From: Bactrocera neohumeralis
Lineage: Eukaryota; Arthropoda; Insecta; Diptera; Tephritidae
DNA length: 64,000 nucleotides
NCBI RefSeq assembly: GCF_024586455.1
Contig: NC_065920.1
Coordinates: 72,842,215-72,906,214 of the forward strand
Direction: 5' to 3'
The translations under genes were made by a program, and so were the position numbers. How positions within the stretch are numbered: position 1 is the stretch's first letter; the number at the start of each line of letters is the position of its first letter. The notes beneath the pieces are model-generated. The model worked only from the letters and a program-made list of their open reading frames with translations, did not search any database and was not told the origin of the DNA. Shown here piece by piece: positions 9,961-21,340 of the stretch.

Positions 9961-11638
9961 TCCACGTTCTTACCTTGAATAACAGCTCTGGAATTCCTAT
10001 GAGCTTTGCAGGCATTGATCTGCGACCACACTCTGCGTGACTGCCACACCAAAAAAGAACCTAAGAGATCTGCAGAAATTTTTTCCTTGCAAAGTTCATC
10101 TTGTATGGAAGAAGGCGAGGTGGAAACTCGTGATCGAGTCAGAGCGCTTCGTTGATTTACGAGGATCTTAATGACTCGCTCGCTTTCTCTGCTCACATCC
10201 GATTGGGAACAAGTTGGATCCCGGTTATTGTTAAAAGTAATGTCTCGATTTTGATTTGGTCAATTGGAAAACTGGAGATACTGAATTCAGAATGTAAAGA
10301 TATTAAGAAGAATCGTTGACGTCTCAGTTAACCTTTGTCAACTTATTGCTGAGCTTTTGTTGTTCTTTCACAAATGAAGTGTAACAGAAGACATTGCACA
10401 TAAGCAAATTAAATATTCCAAGATTACAAGTAAAATCCAAGAAACCACAATACAACAACAACAATTTTTGTGCCTGCGGCTCACGCTGTGGCACGTGGCG
10501 CCTAAACACCACATCAGACAAAGACTGCCGATGGCATGATTATGCGTATTTATGGCTACCGTTATAAAATTAAAATTTTATTATTTATCATCTGAGCCAC
10601 TCACTGGCTGCCAGCTTAGTATTAATCCAGATTTTCTTAACCGTGAAAGACAACAACATTGTAGAAATCGCCCGAAGTGGCTGAGAGCCACCAGCAATAC
10701 GCAGGTAATAACGGTTATTAAGCAGCAAATCACCTGTGGGTTGGGTAATGAATATAGAAATATACATATTTACACATTTCACTGTGGGCGTTCAGGTGTA
10801 ATAATAACGGTCATTAGCGGAAAAAATGCTTTATTTAGCTTATTAAATTCACTGGCAGGTGTGTACATAATCAGGAAAAAATTTAAGTGATTTTTAAAAG
10901 ATTTCCACTGCTCGAAATTAATGCAAATTTTATGGCGCTGCAAATTGGTTAATGGGGCTAATGAAACTTTGTGAATTTTTCTGAAATTTTGGCTACCTTC
11001 GAGAGCAGGTGAGAAGTGAATATTTTAAGATACCTTAATTAGCCTTTGAAAGGATCACATAACTGCTTAATTGCGGTTAATTGGGGGTCATTTGAAGAGT
11101 TAAGGAGACTGAAAAGTATACACGAGAGATGGTTATTTGAAAATTATTTAGTCAAACGAAAAAAATTTAAAAAATTTTATATTATTTGGGGCTTGGAATA
11201 AGGATACTGCGAAAAAAAACATATACATACATATGTACAGCAATGATTTTCCAGTAAATAAGTACCAGAATCTGTTATTGAAATTAACGTTGCCAAACCA
11301 TTCTTATACTTTCGACCTAAACTGAGAGGATTATGAACATCAGATTAACTTTAAAAGTTAACTTTTTAAGTAGAAACCTATAATATACAAATTAGAAATT
11401 TTAATCTTAAAATTTCAATTTAAATTATGATCGAAAAAAATAGCTATCAGCTACCTAATACACAATACATTAAACTTTTCCTTAAAAACCTCCCAAAAAT
11501 ATATTTTTAACCAGAAAATAATTTGATAAACCTTCAGTCCCAGAAAAATATATCTTTTCCAGCAAAAAATCGTTTCAGTTTCCAAACAGTTTAATTATGA
11601 AAATTTTATTCACTTAAAATACTTTGAATTCTACTCAC
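9961..11638. other. Intron or spacer between the two host genes, no exon confirmed
   Basis: The sixth exon of the minus-strand CUB-EGF gene could lie here. I see no frame with a good acceptor, phase 0 start and extracellular character. A phase-0 minus-strand frame begins at about 10519 after CGGCAG but lacks a pyrimidine tract. The section 10880-11630 is AT-rich and featureless. Confidence 0.5.
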
Positions 11639-11763
11639 ATGTCTTTCTAGCAAACTCGGGAGATGATCGCTTGGGCGCCTCTCGGGATCCATGTTACGAT
11701 AAAAGGCAGTTAAGTTGGCGCCCAGGCGTATTGTCACTTCATAACGAGTTTTACCGTTGCGTG
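11639..11763 (-). CDS. Fifth coding exon, still open at its 3' end
   Basis: A 125-nt minus-strand exon starts after acceptor TTTTCCAG and ends at donor CAT|GTGAGT, now in phase 0. It codes RNGKTRYEVTIRLGANLTAF, then YRNMDPERRPSDHLPSLLERH. ANLT is a glycosylation sequon, in keeping with an extracellular position. The split first codon gives Ala. No stop follows, so further exons must exist, either in the next 2 kb, where I see no convincing candidate, or left of the plus-strand exon at 8.6-9.2 kb. The transmembrane segment or GPI signal, if any, is therefore not known. Confidence 0.8.
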
Positions 11764-12029
11764 CTGGAAAAGAAAGATTATAGCTGGCATGAGGACTAAG
11801 TTGAGATTAAAATACGAAATAATATTCAATGCTTTTTTTTTAAAGGAAAGAAAAATAATTTATGATTGAAAAAATTAAGAAGAAACATTTTTTCATGCAA
11901 AGATTGCAAAATATTTGAGTGAAAAAGAAATGTTTGCAATTACAGTATTTTTGCAATACATTTTCAGAATAACGAAACAATGAAATAATAATCAAGTTAC
12001 CGCACGAATATAGTAAGGTTACGGTTAGG

Positions 12030-13710
12030 TTTGATAGCTAATCCAGAGATCGCACTTGCACTATATGCAGTCCTTTGTGAAGCCATAAAACTAAAACTTC
12101 AGTTGTTCGAACTTACATGTCGTCGAAGCGTCTTATGGCCAATTAAACGTTTGATGGGTGAGAAAGTGAGAGCTCCTAAGTGTTTAAGCCTTAATCTCGC
12201 AAACAAGAAAAAATCAAGAAAAATTGCTTGCAGGTTTCCACCTTCTTCTCCCATACAGCTTCTGTGCTTATCGTACGGCAAGATTCTCAACCTTATAGCG
12301 TGGACGTCGATAGGAGAATGATCTCTTAGAATTTCCATAACTAGTTAGAGACTAGCCTTACTAAGACCAAAGAGCACACTGAATCTCTTACCATCAAGTA
12401 GTTTATCAACCAACCATTCTTGCGATTCCGCTGCGACCAGGTAACCATACTAGTGTTATCACAAAGTGACTCGATGCCATTGATAACGAGGTAAGGTATT
12501 TCTTAACTACCCCTGAATGCGCGCTAAGTGAGGTCAAGTCTAGTATCGCCGCCCTTCCATCAGATTTGGTAGTCCCTTTTTTGAAGGAGGCTGCACTTCG
12601 GAGCAGTAAATCTACAGCTACCTTATTATCAAGCTTTCCTTGAAAAACACTCCAATAGTCAAAAAACCTCAAAATGAAGTTGAAAATATACCCCTCCACC
12701 AACCTTCGCCCTCAATCCTTGACCCGTCTATTCTACTGCCTATTTTCTCGCAGATACGTGGATAGAGAAAAAACAGCCAGAGTTTGGCATAACGACTCCA
12801 TGATCGAAGAGATTTGGTATAATATAATATTAAATGTCATGATTGAAGTGGACCTTAGTGAAGCATACAAGCTTATGAGTGCCGGTCGTTGAACGCTCCA
12901 GAGCTTCAATGCATTTGCGATATTTTACGGGTCACTTCACCAGACAAAGATCTCATAAAACGTAATGGGTTTGACTTTGGTGCCGTAAAGTCAGAGTACA
13001 TTCGGTGAGTGGCTCCACCTTTTGCCAATGGCTCCTCTGCAGCAGTTTTCCTCAATATCAGGCTTCCATGAAAACTTCCTATTTAGGAAATGAGCAAACT
13101 AGTTCGTTTTCTGTATCCGCAGATTGCAGCCGAATGCTTCCCATCCACTGCAAACGTTCCTCCGGAATCTAATATCTCCTAGTAAGTAAAACAATCTTAT
13201 TGTTATTCGGAACATTAGGACGACCGTCTATTCAATTAGTTACGACGCTAAGTTACCCTTGCGTCAACTTGCACATGGTAATTAAAAGCTTTCTACATCT
13301 TCTGCATAAGCAACCACTCAGCAGGCATGATCCTGCGATTTATTGAGTAGATCGTTAATAAGCACAACTCATAGAAGAGTAGAAAGAACTCAACCTTTTT
13401 GGTTGTCCCATTTCATCAACCTTACAACGGTCAAGAGCTGTTACAATTACCATAATAGGATAGTAAACAGGTCGCTGTTTACTAAAGTAATATTAAAATA
13501 AGCATGTTGCAATCCTGATAATTAGTTCCTCAGAATGTGCCTTCTTTTGTCCCAATATATCAGCCTCTCAAAAGCTTTGAATAAAAAAGAGAAGGGGCTG
13601 AAGGTCCTAAAGTCCATTGCCGGGGCGTAGGAGCTCTTACCCGCTTTGGGAACATAACTATGGATCGTCTCCAGCCCCTCGGCATATATGCTCGCCTTAC
13701 GCATAGATGG
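12030..13710 (-). pseudogene. Jockey/R1-type LINE relic, reverse transcriptase to RNase H
   Basis: Read on the minus strand from about 13704. The reverse transcriptase part shows VPKAGKSSYAPAMDFRTFSP (usual PKAGK..YRPISL). VAYAEDVES near 13300 is the catalytic YADD box with Ala-Glu-Asp. The RNase H block KVAVDLLLRSAASFKKG lies near 12620, and VWLPGRSGIARM near 12420. The tail block HLGALTF appears near 12180. Many stops and frameshifts show that it is dead. It lies in the intron between exons 4 and 5 of the CUB-EGF gene, in the same orientation. Confidence 0.8.
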
Positions 13711-14151
13711 TGACGGCCAGTCAGAATAAAGTTAGGTTAATTGAATTAAATTTTATTAATTCTTATTTTTAGGAATGTAGATATTCATCTAAAATTGGCC
13801 AAAGCGAAATTAGATCAAAAATTTATGGTAGGACTGTAACTACTACTGCACACTAATTCATTTTGTGACTGCCAAATTGGATAGGCAAATAAGCTATTGT
13901 TTTAGCAAAGTCACACACCTAAATCAACTGTACTCATATTGTTATTGAAAAACTCCGTGTAAGAATAAGATTGAATACAAGAAAACTTTCATTTAAACTT
14001 AAAAAATATACTATTTTTTAAGAAAATATAGCTTAAACCAAAGCTCCATTTAATACAATAAATCTGTGTTTTCATTTCAACTTTTAAAATCTACAAATTC
14101 TTATTAAACAATTTATTAGCCTTTTACACATTATTTTCACTTTCAACTTAC
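13711..14151. other. Intron sequence with one copy of a dispersed 20-mer
   Basis: AT-rich intron. The 20-mer AGCAAAGTCACACACCTAAA at about 13906 recurs at about 29386, with a shorter match near 29811. Nothing else is recognised. Confidence 0.5.
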
Positions 14152-14250
14152 CACTAATTTTACTAGCCTTTCGCAGTGTGATGCCTTCACCGCCGCGTTC
14201 AAAGTCACATTCTTTATGACAATCACTCGATGTGGAATTGGAAGTGCAAC
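14152..14250 (-). CDS. Fourth coding exon: extracellular linker with two Cys
   Basis: A 99-nt minus-strand exon lies between acceptor CCATAACCAG and donor GTAAGT. The split codon with exon 3 gives Gly. The peptide reads CTSNSTSSDCHKECDFERGG and then EGITLRKASKISG. The NSTS sequence is an N-glycosylation sequon (N-S-T). Three Cys (CTSN, DCHKEC) may pair with Cys in later exons. No family is recognised from this part alone. It is included because both splice sites are good and the reading phase (1 in, 1 out) fits both neighbours. Confidence 0.8.
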
Positions 14251-14639
14251 CTGGTTATGGAAAGAGAAAATAATATTATTATATACTTTCTTATGGTGCA
14301 GTATGTTCTACATATTATCAACCGACCACTCTCAACAACACAGAATACTCTGAATAAGCAAATACTACGAAAAGGATATTAGGTTTAAAGGTTTAGCTCT
14401 TCCAATCAACTTTAATGTTTAAAGATTTCTCATAAAAGAAATGTGGGGTGATAGGAGGATGCTATTAGATGAAAATACTATGGTGGGAGAAAAAATCTTT
14501 AAAATACTTAAACTTAAACTTTTGATATCATAAAAACGATAAAGTAAATGAAAATGGTTACAGATTTTTCGTGGCGCATTCAATTTTCTGCAAAATATAT
14601 GAAACGAGCATAAATGCTGAAAAAGAAGACAAGTTTCTT

Positions 14640-15840
14640 GACTTTCCTGCGCAGGCGACTGAGGATTCCAACTCCGGCAACATGAGGAGCCCCATAAGAA
14701 ACTAGCCAAGAAGGAGTTGAAGACAAAAGCGCGTACAAAGCGGCAGTCGGAATATGCAACCGTCTCGAAAGCAAGTCCAGCCTGAAGGCAGAAAAGTTGA
14801 AACGACTGGCTTCGGCTAGAGAAGAGCTGAAGAACGGCCGGGCACACTTCGGTACGTGCAACTGGTGTAATGTCTCGGATCCATCGTATGCTAATCGCAT
14901 TGAGGAGCATATTGTTGGAAAGAGGCAGCGTTTGACGGAGAGCGAACCGAAAGCGCCCTTGAAAAAGAGGAAGGGCAGAGACGTTGCCGGGAAGCTAGAC
15001 GTCAAGCACGCGGACGACAAACGGACAACGTCCAAGGCAGCGGCGGCAGACAATGAGATTGTGAAACGGCATTTGTATGTCACGTTCATAGACGGCAGTA
15101 ACCCGCTGGGACAAGGGTCACAGGAGTGGTTAAAAAGTGTAAATGAAGCTATTGAAAGCCATCTTCTCGAGAATGGACGGCGAATAAGCGCACCCATGGC
15201 TCGGAACATGCTCTGTGGCTGCTACAACGACGAATCCGGAAGTGTCTACTAGTGAAATAGTGGACGAAATTGCCAAGAATGGTGTACGGCTAACACCCGA
15301 AAACGTGATCAACATTGAGAAACCCATGCATTTTCTACACAACGATCTGAACAGAAGCATGGTAAAGAAAATCAAAACCCGATGGAATGAGCTACCTGGG
15401 TGCAAAACTGCAAAAGTCATGTACACAACGGTAGAACAGAAGGACACACAGTTCTTATTGGTACTCGATAGAAGAGACTATAGGAACATGATGGTAATAC
15501 TAACTGGTCACTGTCTGGCGGCGACACATGGGCAGAGAATGGGACTGACATATCAAGAAGTCTGCAGGAAATGTCTAGAGCAGAGCACCAGGAAAACAAT
15601 GTGGCATCTCTTGTCCCCTTGTCCTGCATTGGTAAGACTAGGCTGTAAACATCTGGGGTCTCCACAGTGAGGTTTCGATAGTGGGGCCGCAGAGTCTGCT
15701 AAAACTAGCGTCAAGAGCTGGCATACTAAGGGATGACTACTCCTTGGACCTAGTAACTGAACTCCATAACGTATCGGAAGGAACCAAAACCGATCTATGC
15801 GTGGCTCATTGGCCTACCTAACCTAACCTAGCCTATGAAA
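14640..15840 (+). pseudogene. LINE relic: ORF1-like part fused to a 3'-terminal part
   Basis: An open frame at 14797-15252 (151 codons) reads as a lysine-rich LINE ORF1-type protein (KRLASAREELKNGRAHFGTC, KKRKGRDVAGKLD). A second frame at 15215-15670 carries the end of ORF2, after RNase H: EIAKNGVRLTPENV, then KTRWNELPGCKTAK, QFLLVLDRRDYRN, and a C-terminal zinc-finger-like CRKCLEQSTRKTMWHLLSPC. The 3' end near 15800-15840 (TGCGTGGCT.ATTGGCCTAC, then TAACCTAACC) matches the copy ending near 34020. The reverse transcriptase is deleted between the parts. Confidence 0.75.
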
Positions 15841-16060
15841 CGAGATATTTTCAAGGTGTTTGAAGCGAGATTGAAATAAAGAACACCGTTGCAACCAGGA
15901 GCTCATACATAGAGAGACTTTCTTATAGGTGGCTAAAAACCTACTTTTCAAAGTACTACGCAGGGTTAGGCGCTGGATTTGGGGACCGCCACGAAAGAAA
16001 CACTACCAGTGAAAAAGCAAAAACAGCCTCCGATGAAGACCCTCCTTTTGATGATGACCA
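15841..16060. other. No gene seen
   Basis: Short spacer between two LINE relics. Confidence 0.4.
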
Positions 16061-16600
16061 TGACAAACGCACTAAACGATTTAAAGACATGCACCTGGAA
16101 TGTTCGGTCCCTTAATTGGAAAAATGCCGCTACCCAGCTGGTTGATGTCCTCATTAGAGTGAAGTTTGGCATCACCGTCGTCCAAGAATTGCGACAGACG
16201 GGACAAGGATTGAGGCGAGTAGGTCCTTGTGGCATTTACGCACGTCAACAAACAGAAGGAAGGCTCGACGTCGAAAAGCTGCAATCACAACAGACTGCCG
16301 AACGTTTCTACTGCACTCCTGCTCTCTGAGAGCACATATCAACAGCTCGGTATAAGGGAACTGTGGGACGGCATTTCAAGCTCTTTACGTACAGCTGCAA
16401 CCGAAACCTTTGGTTTCCGGAAAAGACAAAAGAACACATGGTACGATGAGGAGTGCCGTGACGCAGCGGAGAGAATGCAGACTGCCTACCTCGCAACGTT
16501 ACAATCGACCACAACACTTGCGGGATGGGAAAGATACCGAGAGCTGAAGAGGGAAGCGAATTGCATCTTTGAAATTTCAATACAAAGAACCTAAACTTTA
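16061..16600 (+). pseudogene. RTE/CR1-type LINE relic, endonuclease and linker pieces
   Basis: The plus-strand peptide CTWNVRSLNWKNAATQLVD near 16090 is the start of an apurinic endonuclease domain (T-W-N-V-R-S). It is followed by ITVVQELRQTGQG, with Glu of the Q-E-L/T box. A second piece at 16370-16560 (FGFRKRQKNTWYDEECRDAA) is the linker before the reverse transcriptase. The central endonuclease is missing. Confidence 0.7.
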
Positions 16601-17990
16601 TTCTTCTATTCAATATGGACTCTAAAGCTCACATTCTAATTGCATATGCGCAGATTTAACACAAAAATTAAATAGCTCTTCCAATCAACTTTACCATCGT
16701 CATGCTTACACAAAGTAATAGCAAACTCACACCAACAGGAATCCTTAAAAAATGTTTTTCAAAATTCAATTTGATGCGATAACCTGTGAAAATGTTTCAA
16801 CAGTTATTGCGCAATGTCACAACAGCCCTTGCTGCAATCGAAAATCTGCCACAGCGTCAACTGAGCTATGTTCGCCCCAAGCGTGCATGACGATGCTCAC
16901 GTGCAGACGCATTTATGGTTGCGTGTGTGTGTGTATATGTGTGAATAAAAATTTCAAGTTTCTTTAGCAACAGCAGTGACACATTGCAGCTGGCTGACGA
17001 TAGTAGCTGCGGCATGTGGCAAGTAAGGAAGTAAGCAAGCGAAATTGCTGCTATGCTTTGTTGTTGGATTTCTACAACAAATGTTTACATACATCCAAAC
17101 TTATATAAAACACACTAGAGTGCTGCTACAACTACTTTTGTGTATGTATGTGTATGTAGTTGAAAAGCTCGCACTCGAAGCACACTCGTGTGCCACTCCT
17201 TGCCAGCCTTTGCTGCATGCTTTGCTCGCATGCTTGTCAAGTAGTTGTGCTGCACTATGCTTTCTTCTCGCCGACTTCTTCAATAGATTTTTGTTGCTTT
17301 TGTTTTTATTTTTCTGCTTCAATATGTTGCGTACGTGTCGCCGTAAATGTAGGTGTTCTACAAGCGAACCCGCACACTCCCTCTCTTACGGCTGCTTCAA
17401 TGCACTGCTTAACCGCGGCTTAAGCGCTCAAATAGTCGTTTTAGTTTTTGTGCTTCTTGCTCTTTTGTCTTTCTTCTTGTTTGCCAGCGCTATAGTCACC
17501 TGCTTCGCTACTGTAACGTGTCGTTCTTGTGGCGATATTTCATATACAATCGCTTTTTGTCAGTTGCACTCATTTTTTAACAACTCACTCAAGTGTGCTA
17601 AGGTGTTGTTATTCTAACGGCAGATTAGTTTGTTGTGTTCTTTTGTTAGTGTGTGTGTGTGTGAAACCGCAAAGTATTTGTTTTTGACACAGAAGTGTCT
17701 TGACGCCTGCGAAGCCACTAACGGGTTTACCCTTGAACACTTGACTGAAAGCATATGTCCTTGTTTCTATATATACATATCTGCTATTAATTTATTAAGT
17801 ATGGGATATTTATAGATTATGTAGATAATTTTACTAAAGAGTTCATTTATCAATGTCAAGCTCTCAATTAATAATTTTAGTTTTTCGATATTTATTAAAT
17901 ACAACTTCTTTAGAATTGTTGCCTCGTTAATAAAATTTTCGAAGACCTTACTGTTCGAACTTAAATGCTATTCGAGGGAAACCAATGTCT
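16601..17990. other. Intron sequence with an unexplained 190-codon open frame
   Basis: A plus-strand frame at 17045-17617 is open for 190 codons. Its product is Cys-, Leu- and Phe-rich with two hydrophobic stretches, as expected from T/C-rich intron DNA. There is no family similarity, no start context and no splice support. Small GT microsatellites lie at 16922-16940 and 17650-17662. Confidence 0.4.
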
Positions 17991-18059
17991 GTATATCTAC
18001 GAATTAGTTCCACCTGAAATTTTGTAAACGTCTCTTTCTCTACATATAGTTGATTATTT

Positions 18060-18665
18060 GTCGGATTTACTGTTATCGGTCTAATATAACTTATAGCTGC
18101 CATATAAGCTGTACGATCAAAATCAAGTCCTTATATGGAAAACTTTTTCATTTGACGGGTTATCTTCATTAAATTCAGCATGGATTATTTCTATAAAAAA
18201 TGGGAGAATATCTGAAGAAATGGTTCATATCGGATCACTATAGCATATAGCTGTCATACAAACTGATCGATCGAAATTAAGTACTGCTATGGAAAACTTG
18301 TTCGGTTGACGAGATATATTCACGAAATTTGGCAGGAAATACTAGTCAAAGCTAACCTTTATTCTGCATATATATTAATAAGATCGGATCACTATAGCAT
18401 ATAGCTGCCATACAAACTGGAAGTTTAAAATCAAGTCCTTATATGGAAATATTTTTCATTTCACAAGATATCTGCATGATATTAAGCATAAGATATATTC
18501 TAAAGCAAAGCTACAATCTATGAATATAGTGTTCAGATCGATTCACTATAGCATATAGCTGCCATACAAACTGATCTATCAAAATCAAGATGAAATACCC
18601 TCTCATGCTACAAAAAATGCACCTATGAAGAGTATTATACTTTCGATGGAGCAAAAGTTCATTTG
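18060..18665 (-). mobile_element. DINE-1/mini-me-like element, reverse orientation, four 154-bp units
   Basis: The word ATAGCTGCCAT (or a one-base variant) starts at 18093, 18247, 18401 and 18555, exactly 154 bases apart each time. Each unit also carries CAAGTCCTTATATGGAAA-like text. The end near 18620-18660 (tgcacctatgaagagtatta, then tttcgatggagcaaaag) is a decayed version of the hairpin end seen in the copies at 34.2 and 46.65 kb. Non-coding. Confidence 0.7.
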
Positions 18666-19060
18666 TTTTGATTTGCTATAATTGTGAAGAATTATGGGTT
18701 CATAGTTTTCTATTCTATAATTTACACTTTAGTCTCTTGCAGACTTTTTGATACCCAAATAGCACAACTTTATATATCAAAATTTTGTTAGCTTATATGT
18801 TATATGTGCTTCATGAAGAAAAATTGTATTTCCAACTTTTTTCTATGGTCTAAAATATTTCAGCTTAGCTTTCACTTAGCAAAACGTGCAGTGTCTTTCC
18901 ATACTTTCCAAGGAATTTTTATAGTAAACTGTACTCCAGCTTTTATTTAACTCTTTAAGGCTTTTCTGGTCAAAAAAATTGAAAGAATTAGCACTCATTA
19001 CGCTTCGAAACTTGCTGAATTTTTTCTGCTGACCAACCAACTTATGCCTAGTTTTAACTT
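18666..19060. other. No gene seen
   Basis: AT-rich intron sequence without recognised motifs. Confidence 0.4.
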
Positions 19061-20009
19061 ATCATGACTTCTGCGTAAAAAAATCAAAACCACCAATACG
19101 TTTGGAATTGATGGTACACCAAATAGAGTACTAAAAGAAGCAATGACTCTAAGACCCAGTTTATTCGCCAATGTACAACGCGTGTATAATCGAAGAAGTA
19201 ATCTCCGACCCGTTGAAGGTACAGCGTTTTGTTCTACTTCCAAAACCACAAAAGCCACCTAAAGAACTTTCATCTTATCGACCTTTGTGTATGCTCGGCA
19301 CGACTAGTAATTATTTGGATTAAATTAGCGATCCAAAAAGCCGACTGATTAACAGAGAAACAATACGAATTTTTAAAACAGAGGTTCATTATTGACGCAC
19401 TAAGAGAAGTCGTTGATAATAAGAAGTGTGCAATAAATGGGAAAAGATGAAAAGTTGGCACAAAAAATGTTGCATGGTAATTGTCCTGGAAGAGAAGAAA
19501 TCGTTCAACTCCGCAAAGTGGGGAAATATAATCAAAACTCTATATGAAATACGCGCACCCCAGTATCTCACACGGGCGAGGCACTCAGAGCTCACTATAT
19601 CGCGTGGAATATCGCAAGGCTCGTTCTACTATAGAACTAGGTGTATGACGGGATGTTAAGAATACATCAACGAAAATATATACTATATATATAAATATAT
19701 ATATATGTAAAAATTCTTATATGCCTTGAAAACAATCCCATATCTGGCAACTGGCTGACCTTCGGCTCAAATGGAGTGATAACATAAATGTCTTTCGTAA
19801 ATGGTTTGCAACCATGAGTTCATAATTTTCTGAGCAGAATACGAAAGCCTTGCTCATAAGCACAAGAATGGTGGAAGAAAGGATATCATTCATCGCATGG
19901 GAGTGCATGATTACTTCACAGCCGCAGCTGAAGTATCTGGGACTAATATTGGATTCGAAATTAAATTTTAACATCTGGCATATACTTCGGGTAAAGCTAA
20001 CAACATACA
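19061..20009 (+). pseudogene. R1-type LINE reverse transcriptase relic
   Basis: Broken plus-strand frames give the RT order: DGTPNRVLKEAMTL near 19110, FVLLPKPQKPPKELSSYRPL near 19230-19280 (usual LPKP..P.SYRP), SFNSAKWGNIIKTLYEI near 19500 (usual NAFN-A.W), and ISRGISQGS near 19605 (usual G-V/I-PQGS). Then come LISTRMVEE near 19855 and the LKYLGLILDSKLNF block near 19930. The YADD region is lost. It ends at the mariner terminal repeat near 20010. Confidence 0.75.
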
Positions 20010-20930
20010 AAGTTCGTTCCAAAGTAACGCGGACTTAAAAAAAACAGAACAAATGGTTTTTTCGGCAAAATCAATTTATTTTATTCAGAATAGTCTCCTT
20101 CTGCTTCAATACAGCCTTTTGCACGGTCCAAAAACATGTTGAACGAGTGTTTTAGCTCGTTGGCCGGTATGGCCGCCAGGATGCCGGTTCAAGCCTTTTG
20201 AATGGCCTTTACGTCTGCATAACGCTTTCCTTTCATGGGCAAATGCACTTTTCCGAAAAGGAAGAAGTCGCACGGTGCCATATCAGGTGAATACGTGGAG
20301 TGCTCAATGGTTAAAATGTGATTTTTCGTCAAATAATCGTCCTTCGAATGTTGAATTCTGAGCAATTTTTGGTCGTCAGTCAATTTGTGCGGAACAAACC
20401 GTGCACACACCTTTCATAAGCCCAAATGTTCGGTCAAATGCGATAAATCGATGTTTTGGAGATGCTCAATTCCAGTTGCATGAATTTCAATGATGATTTC
20501 GGCTGATTTATGATGAATTCACGCACAGTTTCGATGGAATTTCTGGTGATCACGGTTTTCGAGTGGCCCACATTTTGATCGTCATTTATGTCCTCACGAC
20601 CACTTTGAAAACGTTGAAACCACACGTGCACTCTGCTACGGGATAGGCAATCATCGCTAAACTTGTTTCATCAATTGAAACGTTTCGGTGAAAGTTTTAC
20701 CAATTTTAAAACAAAATTTAATGTTGGCTCGTTGTTCGGCACTCATTTTCGCAACGATAACACAAACACTTACTTTGAGCGTAGAGATATTCATGTGCCA
20801 TTCGCAACAACTTAAACTTTAGCAACATTAAAAAATTGATTATTCGAAAAAGACTTTTCGTATTTCTTATCAAATTTTAACTTGTTTTTTTCTATTTATA
20901 ATAATAAATAGGTAAACAATTATATACCAT
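20010..20930 (-). pseudogene. Mariner relic with internal deletion (family E)
   Basis: The 3' end carries CGTTCCAAAGTAA at 20015-20027, the same terminal repeat as the short element at 28.2 kb. The minus-strand reading gives RANIKFCFKIGKTFTETFQL near 20700, VHVWFQRFQSGREDINDDQN near 20600, and SLKFMQLELSISKTSIYRIL (helix-turn-helix) near 20470. It then runs RFVPHKLTDDQKLLRIQHSK directly into HSTYSPDMAPCDFFLFGKVH near 20250. The catalytic D-D part between them is deleted, so it could not move itself. Confidence 0.8.
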
Positions 20931-20934
20931 TTTG

Positions 20935-21340
20935 GTCGACCACTTTTTGCCTTTTTTCGACTAGAGACATTATTCCATCAATGTAAATCGAAATTACGAT
21001 ATTTCCAGAATGCAAGCGAGCGAACCATTGTTGTGCTACACGAACTGATAAAACATCTTCTCCGTAAACTTCAAAAATTTCCTTTTAAGCTAGCGTGGCA
21101 TTCTTCCCATTTTTAGACAAAAATTTCAAAATATAGCGAATTTCTTCATTATTTTCCTTCATTTTTGAACATTTGTAACTTTTTTTCAAATTCCCCCAAT
21201 TTAGTTTTTAAACTGAATGAAGCTTAAAATCTCTTTTTCAATACTATATGATGTGACGCAATGTGATTGCTAGCACTGGAGATATACGATTGCAACGACA
21301 TCTCTTGACAAAATACGAAATGACTTTTTCGACTAACCAA
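20935..21340 (-). pseudogene. N-terminal fragment of a mariner transposase
   Basis: On the minus strand from about 21180, NNEEIRYILKFLSKNGKNAT, then KEIFEVYGEDVLSVRVAQQW and FARLHSGN, matches the first helix-turn-helix of a mauritiana-like mariner (I-R-H-I-L...F-x-K-G-K-N-A...A-Q-x-W-F-A-R-F-x-S-G-N). The rest is missing. The upstream DNA at 21240-21310 resembles 7700-7760. Confidence 0.65.

Noticed and set aside
10324..10521. Possible sixth exon of the CUB-EGF gene (minus strand, phase 0)
   Set aside because: The acceptor lacks a pyrimidine tract, the peptide has no extracellular features, and the frame is CAA-repeat derived in part.
17045..17617. 190-codon hydrophobic plus-strand frame
   Set aside because: Composition matches pyrimidine-rich intron DNA, and I see no family, signal or splice support; kept only as a note.
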